A stretch of 64,000 nt of DNA from Sisyra terminalis (lineage: Eukaryota > Arthropoda > Insecta > Neuroptera > Sisyridae), in the NCBI GenBank assembly GCA_958496175.1, contig OY292278.1, positions 48,360,001-48,424,000 of the forward strand, read 5' to 3'. Positions 1 to 12,410 of the stretch are shown here, in pieces. The stretch's first letter is position 1. Every line of letters starts with the position of its first letter. A program made the position numbers and the translations under genes. The notes under the pieces were generated by a model. That model did no database searches. It was given only the letters and a program-made list of their open reading frames with translations, and was not told the origin of the DNA.

Positions 1-1245
1 GTTGATTCGAGTTTCACGTCCGCAACGCGACAGGGAAAACGGCGTAATCGCTGGAGAAGGACCATCCAACAGATTCTCAGAAACCTGGAGCTCCCCACGT
101 GACAGCCATTTTTTTAATCGCCATACATCGGCAGTGATGTTGGATTAAGAAGAAGAAGATTTGTTCCAAGTTTCAAAACTGAAAGAAATAGGATGTCTGG
201 AAGAGGAATGATTCATAGGAGGGGTTGCACCATGTTAACTGTTTAGAAATTAGTGAGGAAGAGAAAGAAGACATTGTGTGTAAGAACAACGTAAATAGAT
301 AAGGGTTATTGTGTTTCTTTTATATGGTTTTCACCCCCGTTTTTATTATACGTGAAAGAAAATTTGTTAAGGACGCCATTTTTATGTGCAACCATCAATT
401 TTTTTCTCCTTTTTTTTTTTTTGGTGTCACCAGTGTCGAGGAGTTGGTTTGTTCTTTGCGATGACTTGAAATTTTTAATTGTATCTAGTGTTTCACGTGA
501 TGGGGTTGGCAAGAATCGGTCGGGTGGGTATTATAGTCGAAGAACAGACATCCGAGCTGATAAAATATTTAAGATAGAAAAGAAAAGAAAGGACACAAAG
601 ACAGAGACGGTTCGTTCATTTCCGGTACGACATTGGTACGAGGAGAGTAAAGTGAGAACGAGCTAGGACGATTGGGGTTGGTTGGTCGGGAATTGCTGGA
701 TGTATCTGGATGGGTGGCGACAAAGAGACACGTTGCGGCATGTCTGAGATAACTACCATCATATCTTGAACATTTCAACACTTTTATCTTGGCGCAAAAG
801 AATAAGAAAACGCCACTGAGAATAGACCATTATGTTCTCTACTGTAAATCCTATTATACAAGGGAGCCTTATCAGCAAAGCGCGCACGGTTCCAACCTCC
901 CCACACATACATCCACCACGCGCTCATACCACCCCCCGTGTACAAAAATTCCCGTTCCATTCCCGCTTTCCCGCTTTGGTCCCCTGGAAAATTTCTACCG
1001 AAGAAAATGTGTTCCAACGCGAGAACTAACCGGCTCGGTCCCCAATCGTGCTCCGACCATTCGACTTCCCAACCCCTAAACATGCCCACGTTTAGCGACA
1101 ACCGTTTTCGTTTACACATATACACAAGTTTTCGTATATTTGATACGTTCTTCCTACACACCCCCATATCAGTCTTTACACCTTCAATCCTCATGCCTCA
1201 ATATATTATCCTCAAACCCCGTAACACGCGCAACCCCTAAATGTA
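1..1245. other. Unique GC-richer intergenic block
   Basis: Several overlapping open frames on both strands, none with a recognisable domain or supporting neighbour exon. Composition (for example CCGCTTTCCCGCTTTGG and CGCGAGAACTAACCGGCTCGG at 960-1040) is clearly richer in GC than the repeat DNA around it. May be a conserved noncoding element. Confidence 0.35.
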
Positions 1246-1881
1246 AAATAAACCTTTATATTTCAAAGAAAATGCCTCTTACATTATCAACTGATTTTTT
1301 TTCTTTTCTTCTTTATCTAAATTTGCACAAAATCTCTTCATACACATTTGCCTACTTTTAATGCCAGTTTTATACAATATGATTTAGAAAATCTCTACCC
1401 TTCACTATTGACGAAGACTCTTGCCAAAAAAAGGTCCAAAAATTTTTGAAGTAAAATCGGTAACGTGACAGAAAAGCAGGAGTGAAAACAATTCAGTACA
1501 AATAAAGCTTATTTTATCCATCCAGGGGAATGACTTGACCAGGAGACGATCTGGTTTTCAAGCAGTAAAGGGGTCTTCCTGAACTACTTGTTCCTAGTAT
1601 GGTCCTTCCGATTATAAATCTTTCAAAAATTATCATCCAATGATGTTATATCGACGAAAAAATAACTACAGAATATTTTGGTGTTTTTTGTAGATAAAGC
1701 TCTTTGCGTTAAATCAGCACTACCTAGAGCTTTCCTGGAAAATATGCGAGCGTCAATTGTTTTTTCCTAGAACTCTTGATCGACAAAAAATCACCAAAAT
1801 ATTTCGTAGGTATTTTTTCCAATTACCAAAATTGTGGTGCTAACTTATTGGACGTGTTTAACGTTAATTGATTTGCTCTAA

Positions 1882-1925
1882 TCCAGGGGAGTCCAATATA
1901 ATTTTATGGAGGGCCAAATTTTTAA
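1882..1925 (+). mobile_element. Possible hAT-like terminus
   Basis: CAGGGGAGTCCAATATAATT followed by GGAGGGCCAAATTTT resembles the CAGGGGTGTCCAA...GGGCCAAAT end seen in some hAT families. No partner end; low support. Confidence 0.3.
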
Positions 1926-2245
1926 GATTTCTATTTCCGTAGCGAACCACAGAAAATATTCTACAGTAAAGTAATAGCAAAAATTGTACATGAAAGGCTT
2001 TAAATTTAAAAAGCTCACCAATTGAATGAAGAATCTTTGCCAATTGTAATTTGACATTAAGAATGCTACCCCCATTGATCTACGAACTGGTTAATGAAAA
2101 TTCAAAGAATGCTATTTATTGAGATTCATTTCAATAATGGGTTGCATCTCATTTTGCATTTTGGATTTTCCCAGTTTTCCTTGGCTTTGCGTGGAAACTT
2201 TTCTCCTCTGGAATTTGTTTTAAGTATCCCAGCCAACATACTTAA

Positions 2246-3210
2246 TAGACTGGGCCAAAAAAATCGACCATTTTTTTTGAACAGTATATCGAAAATATTG
2301 TTCAAGGTGACAAAAAAAAAATCGGGAAGGTTTGAGCCCTTAATATTAATATTAAGAGGTCTATCATCTTTAATTTCGATTTTTTATTTGTGCTTTCATT
2401 TTTGCGTCAATGCTGTCAAACTATTAAGGTAAGAAAATCATCTGCACATATTTTTATAGAAAATTAAATTCCCTACAAAAAATGTTTTTTTGAAAATTTT
2501 TGCTAGACACGCCGTTTCCAAAAATCAAACTTTAAACATTGATATAATTTTTAGATTTATCTTCTTTATTTTGGAATGTTGTAACTAACGAAATAAACAA
2601 TATGTAGAAATGAACAATATAGATTCTTGTAGACAATTTAATGCTCTACAAAAAAGGTTTCTTAACTGTTTTACATAAAATCACTCTTTCAAAATTGGTT
2701 CAACAACGAAAAAAACAATAATTTAATTTTTCCTTCAACTTTAATTGTAAATAATTTTGAATAAGTGATTTTATGTAAAAACGTTAACAAACCTTTTTTG
2801 CAGAGCATTAAATTCCTTTCAAGAATCTATGTTGTTCATTTCTATATATTTATTTCTTTGTTAGTTACAAAATTCCAAAACAAAGAAGATAAATCTAAAA
2901 GTTATATCAATGTCTGAAGCTTGATTATTCGGAAACGGCGTATCTGACAAAAATTTTCAAAGAGACGTTTTTTGTAGGGAATTTCATTTTCTATAAATAT
3001 AGGTGCAGATAATTTTTTTTACCTTGATAGTTTGACAGCATTGACGCAAAAATCAAAGCACAAATAAAAAATCGAAATTAAAGATGATAGACCTCTTAAT
3101 ATTAATATTAAGGGCTCAAACCTTCCCGATTTTTTTTTGTCACCTTGAACAATAATTTCGATATACTTTTCCAAAAAAAAAAAAAAATAGTCGATTTTTT
3201 TGGCCGTCTA
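2246..3210. mobile_element. Long-palindrome element, family A copy 1
   Basis: Ends are TAGACTGGGCCAAAAAAATC and its imperfect reverse complement (GATTTTTTTGGCCGTCTA). The arms, nearly 480 bp each, are reverse complements along their whole length, so the element is one large hairpin centred near 2.73 kb. An 18-bp perfect palindrome CTTAATATTAATATTAAG lies 93 bp from the left end. TA at each end would fit the TA target sites of Tc1/mariner-type elements. No transposase. Confidence 0.75.
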
Positions 3211-3510
3211 GTCAGTATGTATGTTTTTCTTTTGTTAACTAGAGAACCGAATAACCGATTTTTTTGAAATTTGGTGCTTAAAATTAAGTATCTTATATAC
3301 TTAATCAAAATGTGTAAATATTTCAATTTTAATCAAAAATAGACTTACAGGCTCTTGATACAGGCTTTATTGACTAATATAATACAATCTTTTGAATCTT
3401 TTATCTCAATAAAGGCACATTTTTTGACTAATTGTTGTAAATCTTCGTAAGAAGTGAAATGAGTACCCCATCGATGCAAATAAGGTATCATCTATAGAAA
3501 GTAATAGCAC
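3211..3510. repeat. Sequence shared with 32741-33020
   Basis: The 270-300 bp beyond the right end of family A copy 1 matches the same position beyond copy 2, for example GTGCTTAAAATTAAGTATCTT, TATAATACAATCTTTTG and CTTCGTAAGAAGTGAA. Either the element is larger than its palindrome or a longer segment was duplicated. Confidence 0.65.
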
Positions 3511-5301
3511 CTACTATAATCTTATACGTTCTGGATTTCCACCGTGAATCTAGGATTCTCAAATAAGTCGTAATTATCCATATTGATTCGCTATTTCCAC
3601 TCCTTATCGAAAGAAAAGGTTCCAATTGGGAAATATTTTGGACTCAAAATTTGATTAGTTATTGATAAGTTAACGTAATATACGTTTTCTAACGTTTAAA
3701 TCGACTAATAAAGTTAGCAACTAGTTGAAGAAACGTTGCAATTTCTCAAATTGTTCGTTAAAAAATTGTTTTCTCATTATCAAGAAGGGCTTAATTATTA
3801 ATGTTCCAATTGGATTTTTATTTATGTTTACAATTCTGTAATCCAGGATTCTTTAATTGGTATCTCATTAGAACACCTTAGCTTTGCTATATCTTCAAAA
3901 AGATGTAGGTAAACTAGAGAATTATCACCTTTAATAAAGCATTTTCCGCAACAGTTTTCATTTCGTTAATATTCTGCAATTTCAATTTGTACACAGTAAA
4001 AGAAGAAAAAAGGTATACGAGGACGTTGTCCTGAAATTTGAAACGGAACTCGAGGTTATTTTGTCGCACGTTTCCTCCCCCCATTCCCGCCACTCGTTCC
4101 CATATTATTATTATGAAATCATAAATGAGAAAATGGCTCTTCTCTGGTGTGTCATACTTTACGCCACTTTGCGTTAATTTTGATGCACGGCATCGTAACG
4201 AGATTGTGCGGTGTGCGACCCTTGTTGCCATATTCGCTTTTAACCACTTGTGAATCTCCATTATCGGTGTACATTGCGAAACCATTCCCTCCACCACCCA
4301 AACGAATGTTACCTGAGCACCCCATCCTGTTAATCCCGACATGATGATCGTTTCCTCGTTGATTTTCTCTATTATTTTTTTTTTTACATTTTCTATTCGC
4401 CAACCCTGACTAAGTCGAACGCGAAAAGTGTTCTTCTTGTTTCCTTCCAGCTGCCATGGAAAACTAACCCTGGGGGTATGCAAACGACGATGCGGGATTT
4501 AACAATTTTATTGTGTAATTTACTTTTTTTGCGGTGAGAAAAGAGGATACAGGATGTGACAATATGACCGACGAAACAAGGACACGAGGAAATTGTTCAT
4601 TATGTCCTTTTTTTTTCTTGTGGTTCAATCAAGGTTCATCTCTGTTGTTTCCCTTTTTTTTGGGGGGCGGAAAAAAAGTCATTTTTTTAGAGAGTGATTA
4701 GAAATGGTGGGCCTCCATGCAGAGGAATGGTTTTCATCGATATCTATTATAGGGATGTGTTAGTGAAATGCTATGTGAAGCGAAAATAAATTTCATTTAC
4801 ATCACGCAAAATAATTTAATTTGTTCCGGGAGCTTTGGTATTTTAATGTTGGATGTCATTAGGGCTGTTTCTCAGCTTTCCATAGATTGACGGTTTTTTT
4901 AGAAGATATTTTTTTTGCATGCAAAATTATTCATTCTTCTCTTCCCAAATTTTTGCATGTATTAGACAGTGATATGCATGAATGGTTAGAAGGATAAAAG
5001 GGGTTGGGTGCGGTAAAATGCTGTGGGCTTTGCATGTTGAAAGTATCAATTTAGCCTCTAAGATTGAAAGCTTTTTAAAGGTCTTCGATTTTGTGTAACG
5101 ACTAAAAATTTTAATAAATCCTCTTAAGGGCATATTCTTGAATCAGTAGACTTTGAAAAAAAAAAAAAAAATTCAAACTTCTACACTAGAATACCCCATT
5201 AAGATTAAAGAACATATCTGGTTAAGTATTTACTGAATTAGTCTCCCAAGAGCTGAGTTAATATATATTTCAACGTTGGACTTTCCCATTGTGGGTCTAC
5301 A
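3511..5301. other. Unique intergenic block
   Basis: 3.5-3.9 kb is plain AT-rich sequence. 3914-4480 is open on the minus strand for 189 codons and GC-richer, but has overlapping frames on both strands and no domain. A poly(A/T)-rich stretch follows at 4.6-5.2 kb. No gene called; possible regulatory DNA. Confidence 0.3.
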
Positions 5302-6677
5302 TTAGACTGATTCAAAAAAAATGATGATTTTTTTTCTTAATTATATCGAAAATATTGTTGGGAATGACAAAAAAAAATCTGTGAAAGTTTAAGCTCTTAA
5401 TATTAATATTAAGAGGTGCCTCATCGCAAATTTTGATTTTCCATTTAAATAACATGAGAGCAATATTCTCTTGCACTTTGGAAATTTATAGCTCACGTTG
5501 GTGACAATATTTCGGAATGAACAAGGTATATTCTTGTAGAAAATTGAACAATCTACAAAAAAGGTAAATCACAAGTTTTTGATATGTTTATTCCTTCAAA
5601 AGTTATTCGAGGTCAAAGTTAAACTAATGAGAAATGTTAATATTTTTTCAATTTTTTGACGAAACGATTAATTTAAAGAGAAAATTTGATAGGACATTTT
5701 TTGTAGAGCACTTTTTTTCTATAACTTCTCTCTATAAAAGTTTTTGATATTTTTCACAGGTCCTAAGTTATTTGCATTAAACTGAAAATATTCGTAATTT
5801 TATTGTTTTAAATTAATAATATTTCCTGAATTATTATATTTTTAACATAAAAATTATTATTTTAATTTTAATTAAATAACTTAGGAACTGGGAAAAATAT
5901 CAAAAACTTTTAAAGAGATAAGTTTTAGAAAAAAAAAAATGCTCTATCAAATTTTCTCATAAAATTGATGGTTGAAAAAATATTAAAATTTCTCTTTAGT
6001 TCAACTTTGACCTCGAATAACTTTTGAAGGAATAAATATATCAAAAGCTTATACAAGACCTTTTTTGTAAATCGTTTAATTTTCTACAAGAATATACCTT
6101 TTTTTTTGAATCAGTCTACTATTTCCCTATTTCTTTAGCTAATATTCCCTGAATTATAATATTTTTAACATAAAAAATATTTTTTTTATTTTACTTAAAT
6201 AACTTAGGACCTGTGAAAAATATCAAAATCTTTTAAAGAGATAAGTTTTAGAAGAAAAAGTGCTCTACGAAAAATGTCTTATAAAGTTTTCTCATAAAAT
6301 TAATGGTTGCGTTAAAAAATTGAAGAAATATTAAAATTTCTCTTTAGTTCAACTTTGACCTCAAATAACTTTTGAAGGAATAAATATATCAAAAACTTGT
6401 ACAGAACCTTTTTTTGTAGATCGTTCAATTTTCTACAAGAATGTATCTTGGTCATTCCGAAATATTGTCGTCACCAACGTGAGCTATAAAATTCCAAAGT
6501 GCAAGAGAATATTGTTCCCATGTTATTTAAATGGAAAATCGAAATTTGCGATGCGGCACCTCTTAATATTAATATTAAGAGCTTAAACTTTCACAGGATT
6601 TTTTTTTGTCATTCCCAACAATATTTTCGATATAATTAAGAAAAAAAAATCCATCATTTTTTTTTTTGAATCAGTGT
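5302..6677. mobile_element. Long-palindrome element, family B copy 1 (rearranged)
   Basis: Left end TTAGACTGATTCAAAAAAAA; a left arm with the CTTAATATTAATATTAAG palindrome near 5398; then two right-arm pieces, one ending GAATCAGTCTA near 6116 and the second running to about 6677. The doubled right arm suggests a rearranged or twice-copied palindrome. No coding capacity. Confidence 0.7.
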
Positions 6678-7405
6678 AGTCTACATGGTCTACCTACAAT
6701 GGGGGAGAATTTATAATATTTTTAATTTCCCCATTGGTACATTAATTAGATCCCAATTGGGATTTGGGATGGCATGCTCCATTGGGACCCAATGAGGACC
6801 CGATGCATAATTTAGGCATTCCTAAAGTAATTTTTTAGACGGGAAACTACTTTGAAAATAGACTCAGATCTTTGCATTGAATTTCGGGCGAGGGAAAGAA
6901 CTTGAGCATGGGAAAATTTTTAGAAAATTCTTAAAATTTAAATTCGATTCGTTTCGATATTTTCTAGAAACTATTGGGTTGATCAAGTTGATTTTAGTTG
7001 AAAATGAAAAATCTTTTACTAATTAGTTTCTTTTACTAAATCTTTTACTAATTTTTGATTTGATTAGTATGAAACAGTGCAAGTGCAATTCTTTGGGGTG
7101 TAGGGCAAATTTTTTGGAGGTTAAAAAAACTATCCTGAAATTGGACTCAAATCTTTGCATTAGCTCTGCAGTATTTAAACCGGAAGAAGAAAATTCTGGG
7201 ATTGGAAATTTTTTAAGAAAACTACATAGACTTGCTCAAAAATCTTTTGGTTTTTTTTATGAGAGTCTTTGAAACTTTATTGATTGATATATTTGATAAA
7301 AAATATCCTCAACGTAAAAACAATTACCTTTGGCAAATTCCTCTGTGAAGAAACCATGAAAGCTCAATTGAAAGAGCTTTCAACTATCCATTTCAAACAC
7401 AAAAA
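6678..7405 (+). repeat. Block inversely duplicated at 55633-56398
   Basis: Continuous with family B copy 1. Shared with the 56-kb block in reverse orientation: GATCCCAATTGGGATTTGGG, GGCATGCTCCATTGGGACCC, GTGCAAGTGCAATTCTTTGG, CAATTGAAAGAGCTTTCAAC. It contains two diverged copies of one phrase (TTGGACTCAAATCTTTGCATT and ATAGACTCAGATCTTTGCATT). Open frames exist in both copies but carry no recognised domain. Confidence 0.7.
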
Positions 7406-10073
7406 CAGTACCAAAACTTTCGAGTTATGATACGTGTTAATTTTTCTATAAAACCATTTAGCAATTGATTGGAATTTTTGTATTCTCTTTCCGGCATTCG
7501 ATTGAGGATAGTCGATTGCTCTTCCTGAGCTTTCACGGCATATTGTGTCACGTTTGGCGTCGGTGTAATTGGCCATGAAATGTTTGTTGATGGAAGTCTA
7601 TTTGGTTGGACGATTTCGAATCATATCGTCTAACGCGCTCGTCTGTTTCTCCCATAAACCAAACATTTTGCCCTCAGCCCTGAGGCACACCACCTCATAA
7701 ACCAAAATCTTCCACCCTCCCCCCCCCGACCATTCTACTTCCCTAAACCCACATTACAATCGCATGTATAAACACTAACACGTTACGGTGACGACCAGAT
7801 TGAAATTTTCTATCCAAAAGCGCTTTTCATCCCTTTTAAATTAAACCACCAGAATTGATGAGATTGACGTTAATATCGGAAGGGGATGAAATAAATATAA
7901 AAAAAAAAAATAGAAAGATGAGAAAGTTGGGAAAAAGATGTTTAACTTTCTTTTTTCGAAGAAAAAATAAAGCGTTTGATTTACAAAAATTAAGATTTAA
8001 TTATCGAGAGAAAAAAAAATAGGGGATGAGCAATTGGAGGGTGAATTGAATTGGTGCGCACATGTCGCACTGCATATTGAGTGTCTGATCTGGAAAAAAA
8101 TTAACGATATATTTGTACAATGATTTCATTCCCTTTTATATTCTCGTTTCGGCAATAATTTTTTTACAGCCCTTCCACGCCTACCCTTCGCCTTATTATC
8201 ACTGTATCATTACATTATTATCAGCGTGCACCCCTAACCATTGACAATTTCATCCCTTTCGGTTAGCCACACTATTTATTTATCGGATGAAACGAGGCTT
8301 TATAAGTTCTTAAATAAATGATGACAGCTACTCGTTTTTTTAAATGTCATCATCTCAAATCTCATTTTCATTTAAATTGTTTAAATGAAAATGATTATAT
8401 CGTTCTTGGCTGGCGTCAAGTGGGGGGATGGATTTTCGCACAATTTTCTTTATTTTCCATGAAAATAAAATTTAAATTTAAAACCGAATGAAACACCACA
8501 CCACCACCACCACCATCATCTTGATCTCGTAATTGATGCTCCATCATTATTAAATCACATTTTCAATCTTGTCTCAACCCTGAAATTGCATCAGAAAAAC
8601 CACCCCCTACCCCCAGCTCTCCGATCACAACGCTTTTTGTCGTGTCGGGTTTTCTACGAGTTTTCTCTCAAGTTTTCCAGGAGATTTTATACAAATAATG
8701 TAATAAAATAATATAATTAGAATGTATCGTCGACGGTGACGTTTATTTTATTTAATCATCCCCTAACCCTTCGGGTTTCAACCCTCCGGTTAGAACTCAC
8801 CGGTCGGGCACTCGTAATTGTCCCCACGGAGCAGCTTTGCGTTTTCTTTAAACTGTTTTCAAAAATCGTTTTATTTAAATCTGTGTTTAAATTTTAAATT
8901 GGATTTGGATGATTTCATTTGACAAACGTATGGATGGGAAAAACAACCCTTGTGTCGCTTTTATCATCCACTAAATCGAATTTATTTCAAAGATTTGTTT
9001 TCAAACAATTTTAGATTGACTTGGAAAAAAAAATCAAGTGAAGGTCAGAGATTTTTCTCCGAAAATTTCGGCAATAATATATGATTAATTCAAATCTGGG
9101 TTGAGAAATATTTTCCAGTCAACAAAGGATTGTAGGCTGTAGGATTGATATGACGAAATGTTAGCTTTAGGAATAGTAGAATAAATACAGAAAAAAATTT
9201 CAAATGCTAGATTGACTTTTTTGCTAGTTCTACAATAAATGACTCATATTAATAAAAAGTCTGTCAATGGTAACTTTCAAACTTTAACAGTTGATAGCGG
9301 ATATATTGTTGCACTCAAATCTGTTAAATTGGCTATTATTTATTAAGTTTAACTTTCCAAATCACCATGGATGAATATAGTGTCCAACGGCTGACTGTGA
9401 CAGTGAAACTCTTACGGAATTTCAATTTGGAATCTAAGGGGCTTGAAATTGTGCTATTGTCGTCAAAGAGATAGCAGAAGATATTCGACCAGATTGGATA
9501 ATACAATACATAATTCAATAAAATTGTTATACATTTTGATATTATATACAATATTGTAAGTAACAGCATACTTTTTGATTTATTAACATAAAAGATACAT
9601 ACAACTAAGATGCAATTATATAAGTAGTTTGGCATCGATAATCGGTTGGTATCTTCGAGGTATACTCTCCTTCAAATGTACGATGTATTGGAGAGGAAGT
9701 ACTTTCCAAATACCACTACTTTTTCGCTAGAACTGCTTCAAAATATTCAAAAATGTTCAATAGTATTAGTACCTAGCATTACCTAGTACCTAGCATACCT
9801 AGCTACCCTAACAGAATTGGCTCCATTATTTGGGATCATTGTCCTTTTGTATAATCCATTTTTCTTTTAGTCTTATAAAGTGTTGTGTAGCAGTCGGCAA
9901 CAAGACTTTGTTATAAATTTCGACCATCCTTTAAGCATTCAAGTTAATGGTAAAGAAGTGCAAAATGCCAAAATCTTTCTTTAAGAAAAACTCTCCAAAA
10001 ATGCACTTTGCATTAATGAATAATAATATATGTTCTATGACTGAATTTCTTCTTTATACTTTTCTTTTTTATT
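7406..10073. other. Unique block then AT-rich spacer
   Basis: 7.5-8.9 kb contains GC-richer unique DNA with a (CAC)n run at 8492-8515 and no coding signal. 8.9-10.07 kb is AT-rich without recognised repeats apart from the short tandem at 9.76 kb. Confidence 0.3.
9755..9815. repeat. Short tandem repeat with ACCTAGCAT unit
   Basis: TTAGTACCTAGCATTACC, TAGTACCTAGCATACC and TAGCTACC follow one another. About 60 bp. Confidence 0.7.
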
Positions 10074-10317
10074 GACATCATCAGGTAATGATTATTTGGT
10101 CAGTTGTAAACAAATTTCAAATAGGTCGTTTGCTTTATATAATTTGGCGTTAAGGATGTTATTTGGATCTAGTTTGTGGACTTTGTATATTACATATTCT
10201 TCCAGGGTGTTCATAAGTGATCATTTCTTGCAAGTATGTAGAGGCTTAACATTTATTTCGAAATTTAAGCATTGATGATTTTCGTCATAATGGTGTATTG
10301 TAAAATTTGAAGTTGTT
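10074..10317 (-). pseudogene. Penelope-like element C-terminal fragment
   Basis: Minus-strand translation gives [18 protein letters not shown] and then MNTLEEYVIYKVHKLDPNN, the tail of a Penelope-like protein, with stop codons. Immediately 3' is half of the hammerhead-like motif (CTGATGATGTCA), after which the homology ends, so the 3' end has been lost. Nearly the same sequence is present at 31897-32241. Confidence 0.7.
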
Positions 10318-10319
10318 GT

Positions 10320-10510
10320 ACAAGAGATTATACTGGAACTCACTTTGGAGGAGGAAAATAGTGGAATTTAAATTGGTGGAAAGGAATTTTCCAACCATCG
10401 ATTCGTAAACGATACAATCATAAATGCGAACAGTGAAAGAAAATTATTGGACTTCAAATCGTAAGTCAAAATTTCGTTTTAAAAACAACAAGACCAATGA
10501 TCGTTAATCG
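10320..10510 (+). pseudogene. Non-LTR reverse transcriptase shred
   Basis: Plus-strand frames read GIKIGGKEFSN.RFVNDTIINANSERKLLDFKS, resembling the GGI..GGE.I..LRFADDT block of non-LTR RTs with the catalytic FADD altered to FVND. A diverged relative of the same block is at 60130-60300. Multiple stops. No complete ends visible. Confidence 0.5.
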
Positions 10511-10949
10511 CGATAATGATCAAAATTAAAATAAGAAAATAAGTTGCCAAAATATGACAAGAAAAAATGTTTTATGGTTCTCAGTTTACGGATCTTTATT
10601 AAGACCGAAGGTCTTAATTGTGCGAAGAAAAATAACCCTTACAAAATCAACGATCTTCATCCTCAAAAGTAAATTTTAAATTGAAAAATATTTATTCCGA
10701 ATTATAATTAAGAGTTATATTGAAAAATTATTTAAATAACAATAATTTTCTTTGCGATATATTAATTAGAAATCGAAAGAAATACCGTTTCAAATATTCT
10801 GTACTTAATAGTCACTTTAAATGAGAAATACTAAGCTTACTTTGTACAAATCAAGGCACTGTAGTTTGAATGGCGCAGAATGCATGGCCAATCATAGCGC
10901 ACCGTACAAAACTCAGTCTTTAATTTGACCAATCAGTGAATTTGTTACT

Positions 10950-11451
10950 AAAACTTTATAGATTTTAACCAATGATATGATTTTTTGGTGTACATATGTT
11001 CCTTACATCATGTTTCGAAAGATCTATCAGTTTGGCCAATGTAGAATTTTTAATAGGAACCACATTTAATTTTATATAATCCGGTTTTATTTTTCGTTGT
11101 AATTTGATTGTTCTCCAGTGGTTTAAGTTTAAGAACTTTCATCATATTGTTTGTTGAAAATGCGATATTGAAGTTATTTTTCTTTAGGAAGTTGGCGATT
11201 GAAAAATTAAATATATTATTGAAGTTTGATTTTATATATGTTGTTTTTTTTGTGTTGTTGGAAGAATGGATTTTTTTAAGTAAATTTCGATATTTTTTTG
11301 TCTACGATTGAGCTGTTATATCCGTTAGTTACGACTAAATGTTTAATTATCTTAAATACTTTTTCACGAACTTTGGTGCTAAGATGGAACTTGATCGCTT
11401 TGTAAACTAAACTGTTGTAAGCTGCCGTTTTTTAGTTTCTTGGATGAAATG
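10950..11451 (-). pseudogene. Penelope-like element fragment: RT C-terminus to GIY-YIG endonuclease
   Basis: Minus-strand reading gives FHPRN, VYKAIKFHLSTKVREK, NGYNSSIVDKKIS and then GLYKIKCGSY-stop-KFYIGQTDRSFET. The last block is the start of the GIY-YIG endonuclease domain that marks Penelope-like retroelements. Several stops and frameshifts show it is dead. With 10074-10317 it probably formed one minus-strand copy, now disrupted by other sequence (10320-10950). Confidence 0.75.
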
Positions 11452-11606
11452 CAAGGTTTATAAAATACACAGGTGGCCTCATGTTGACTACGTGACGTAT
11501 CCAGAAGAAGTTCGTACATATCTTCAGACTGATTCAATTTCAAAATTCTTCGTATGACGTCATTTTTTTTTTCTAATGGAGCGACCTGTGTAATTTACAA
11601 ACATAA
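11452..11606. mobile_element. Short TIR element (MITE), copy 1
   Basis: About 155 bp, beginning CAAGGTTTATAAAATACACAGG and ending CCTGTGTAATTTACAAAC. It is an inverted, slightly diverged copy of 59917-60069. The right-most CTTG of the TIR is lost and no target duplication is clear. It separates the two Penelope-like fragments. Confidence 0.65.
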
Positions 11607-12410
11607 TGAGCTTGTTAACCACCATATTACAACAAAAATATTTACCATTAAATCAAAAATGTTATCCCCAAAAGAAAGGCTTGGCCATGGGTTCCTCTTT
11701 ATCAAGACTACAAGCCGACATTTAAATAAATCACTTTGAAAATAAATATATTATGAACAATACCTACAAAAATAAAATAATATATTACGGAAGATATGTA
11801 GAAGATATATTTATATTATTTAATGGAACTACTTGATAGATTGACAATATGTTATCGGATCTGAACAAAATTAACGAGAAAATAAAATTCACTTCAGAAC
11901 ACGAATTAAATGGAACAATTAACTTTTTAGACGCAACAATCACCAATGAAAATGGAAAGTTGCTATACAATATATACAGAAAACCAACGACAACAAATAT
12001 AACCATCCATAAAACATCATTTCACCCAAGAAACCAAAAAATGCCAGCTTAGTCTAGTGTACAAAGCTATCAAGTTCCATCTTAACACCAAAGCTCGTGA
12101 AGAAGAATTTAAGATAATTAAACATCTAGCCTTAACTAACGCATACAACAGCTCAATCGTGGACAAAATAATATCAAATTTTACTAAAAAATCCATTCTT
12201 CCAACTCCACCAATTCATAATATTGAAAATATTAACAAGATAATATGAAAAAAGAATTTTAACCGATTTTTTGATAAAAACTACGTAGATGCATCATATT
12301 TTGAGATGAAGAAATATATTTTCTTTAAAGAACTTTGCCAAGAATGCCAGGACGATAGTCGACACCAGAGGAGAGAATACAGCCACGAAAAATCAGTGTT
12401 AAACTATTAA
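11606..12410 (+). pseudogene. Penelope-like element fragment: reverse transcriptase palm and thumb
   Basis: Plus-strand reading across stops and frameshifts gives GLAMGSSLSRLQADI, then YYGRYVEDIFILFNGT (catalytic YVDD changed to YVED), KFTSEHELNGTINFLDATI, LLYNIYRKPT, FHPRNQK, VYKAIKFHLNTKAREEEFKI and ALTNAYNSSIVDKIIS. These are Penelope-type RT blocks in order. It faces away from the minus-strand copy at 10950-11451; the two share about 150 bp of thumb-region coding sequence. Confidence 0.8.

Noticed and set aside
784..1194. 136-codon open frame on the minus strand with several overlapping plus-strand frames
   Set aside because: All strands and frames are equally open in this GC-richer block; no recognisable protein features.
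3914..4483. 189-codon open frame on the minus strand
   Set aside because: No domain, low-complexity and unlike the two real genes; overlapping frames open on both strands, no splice partner seen.
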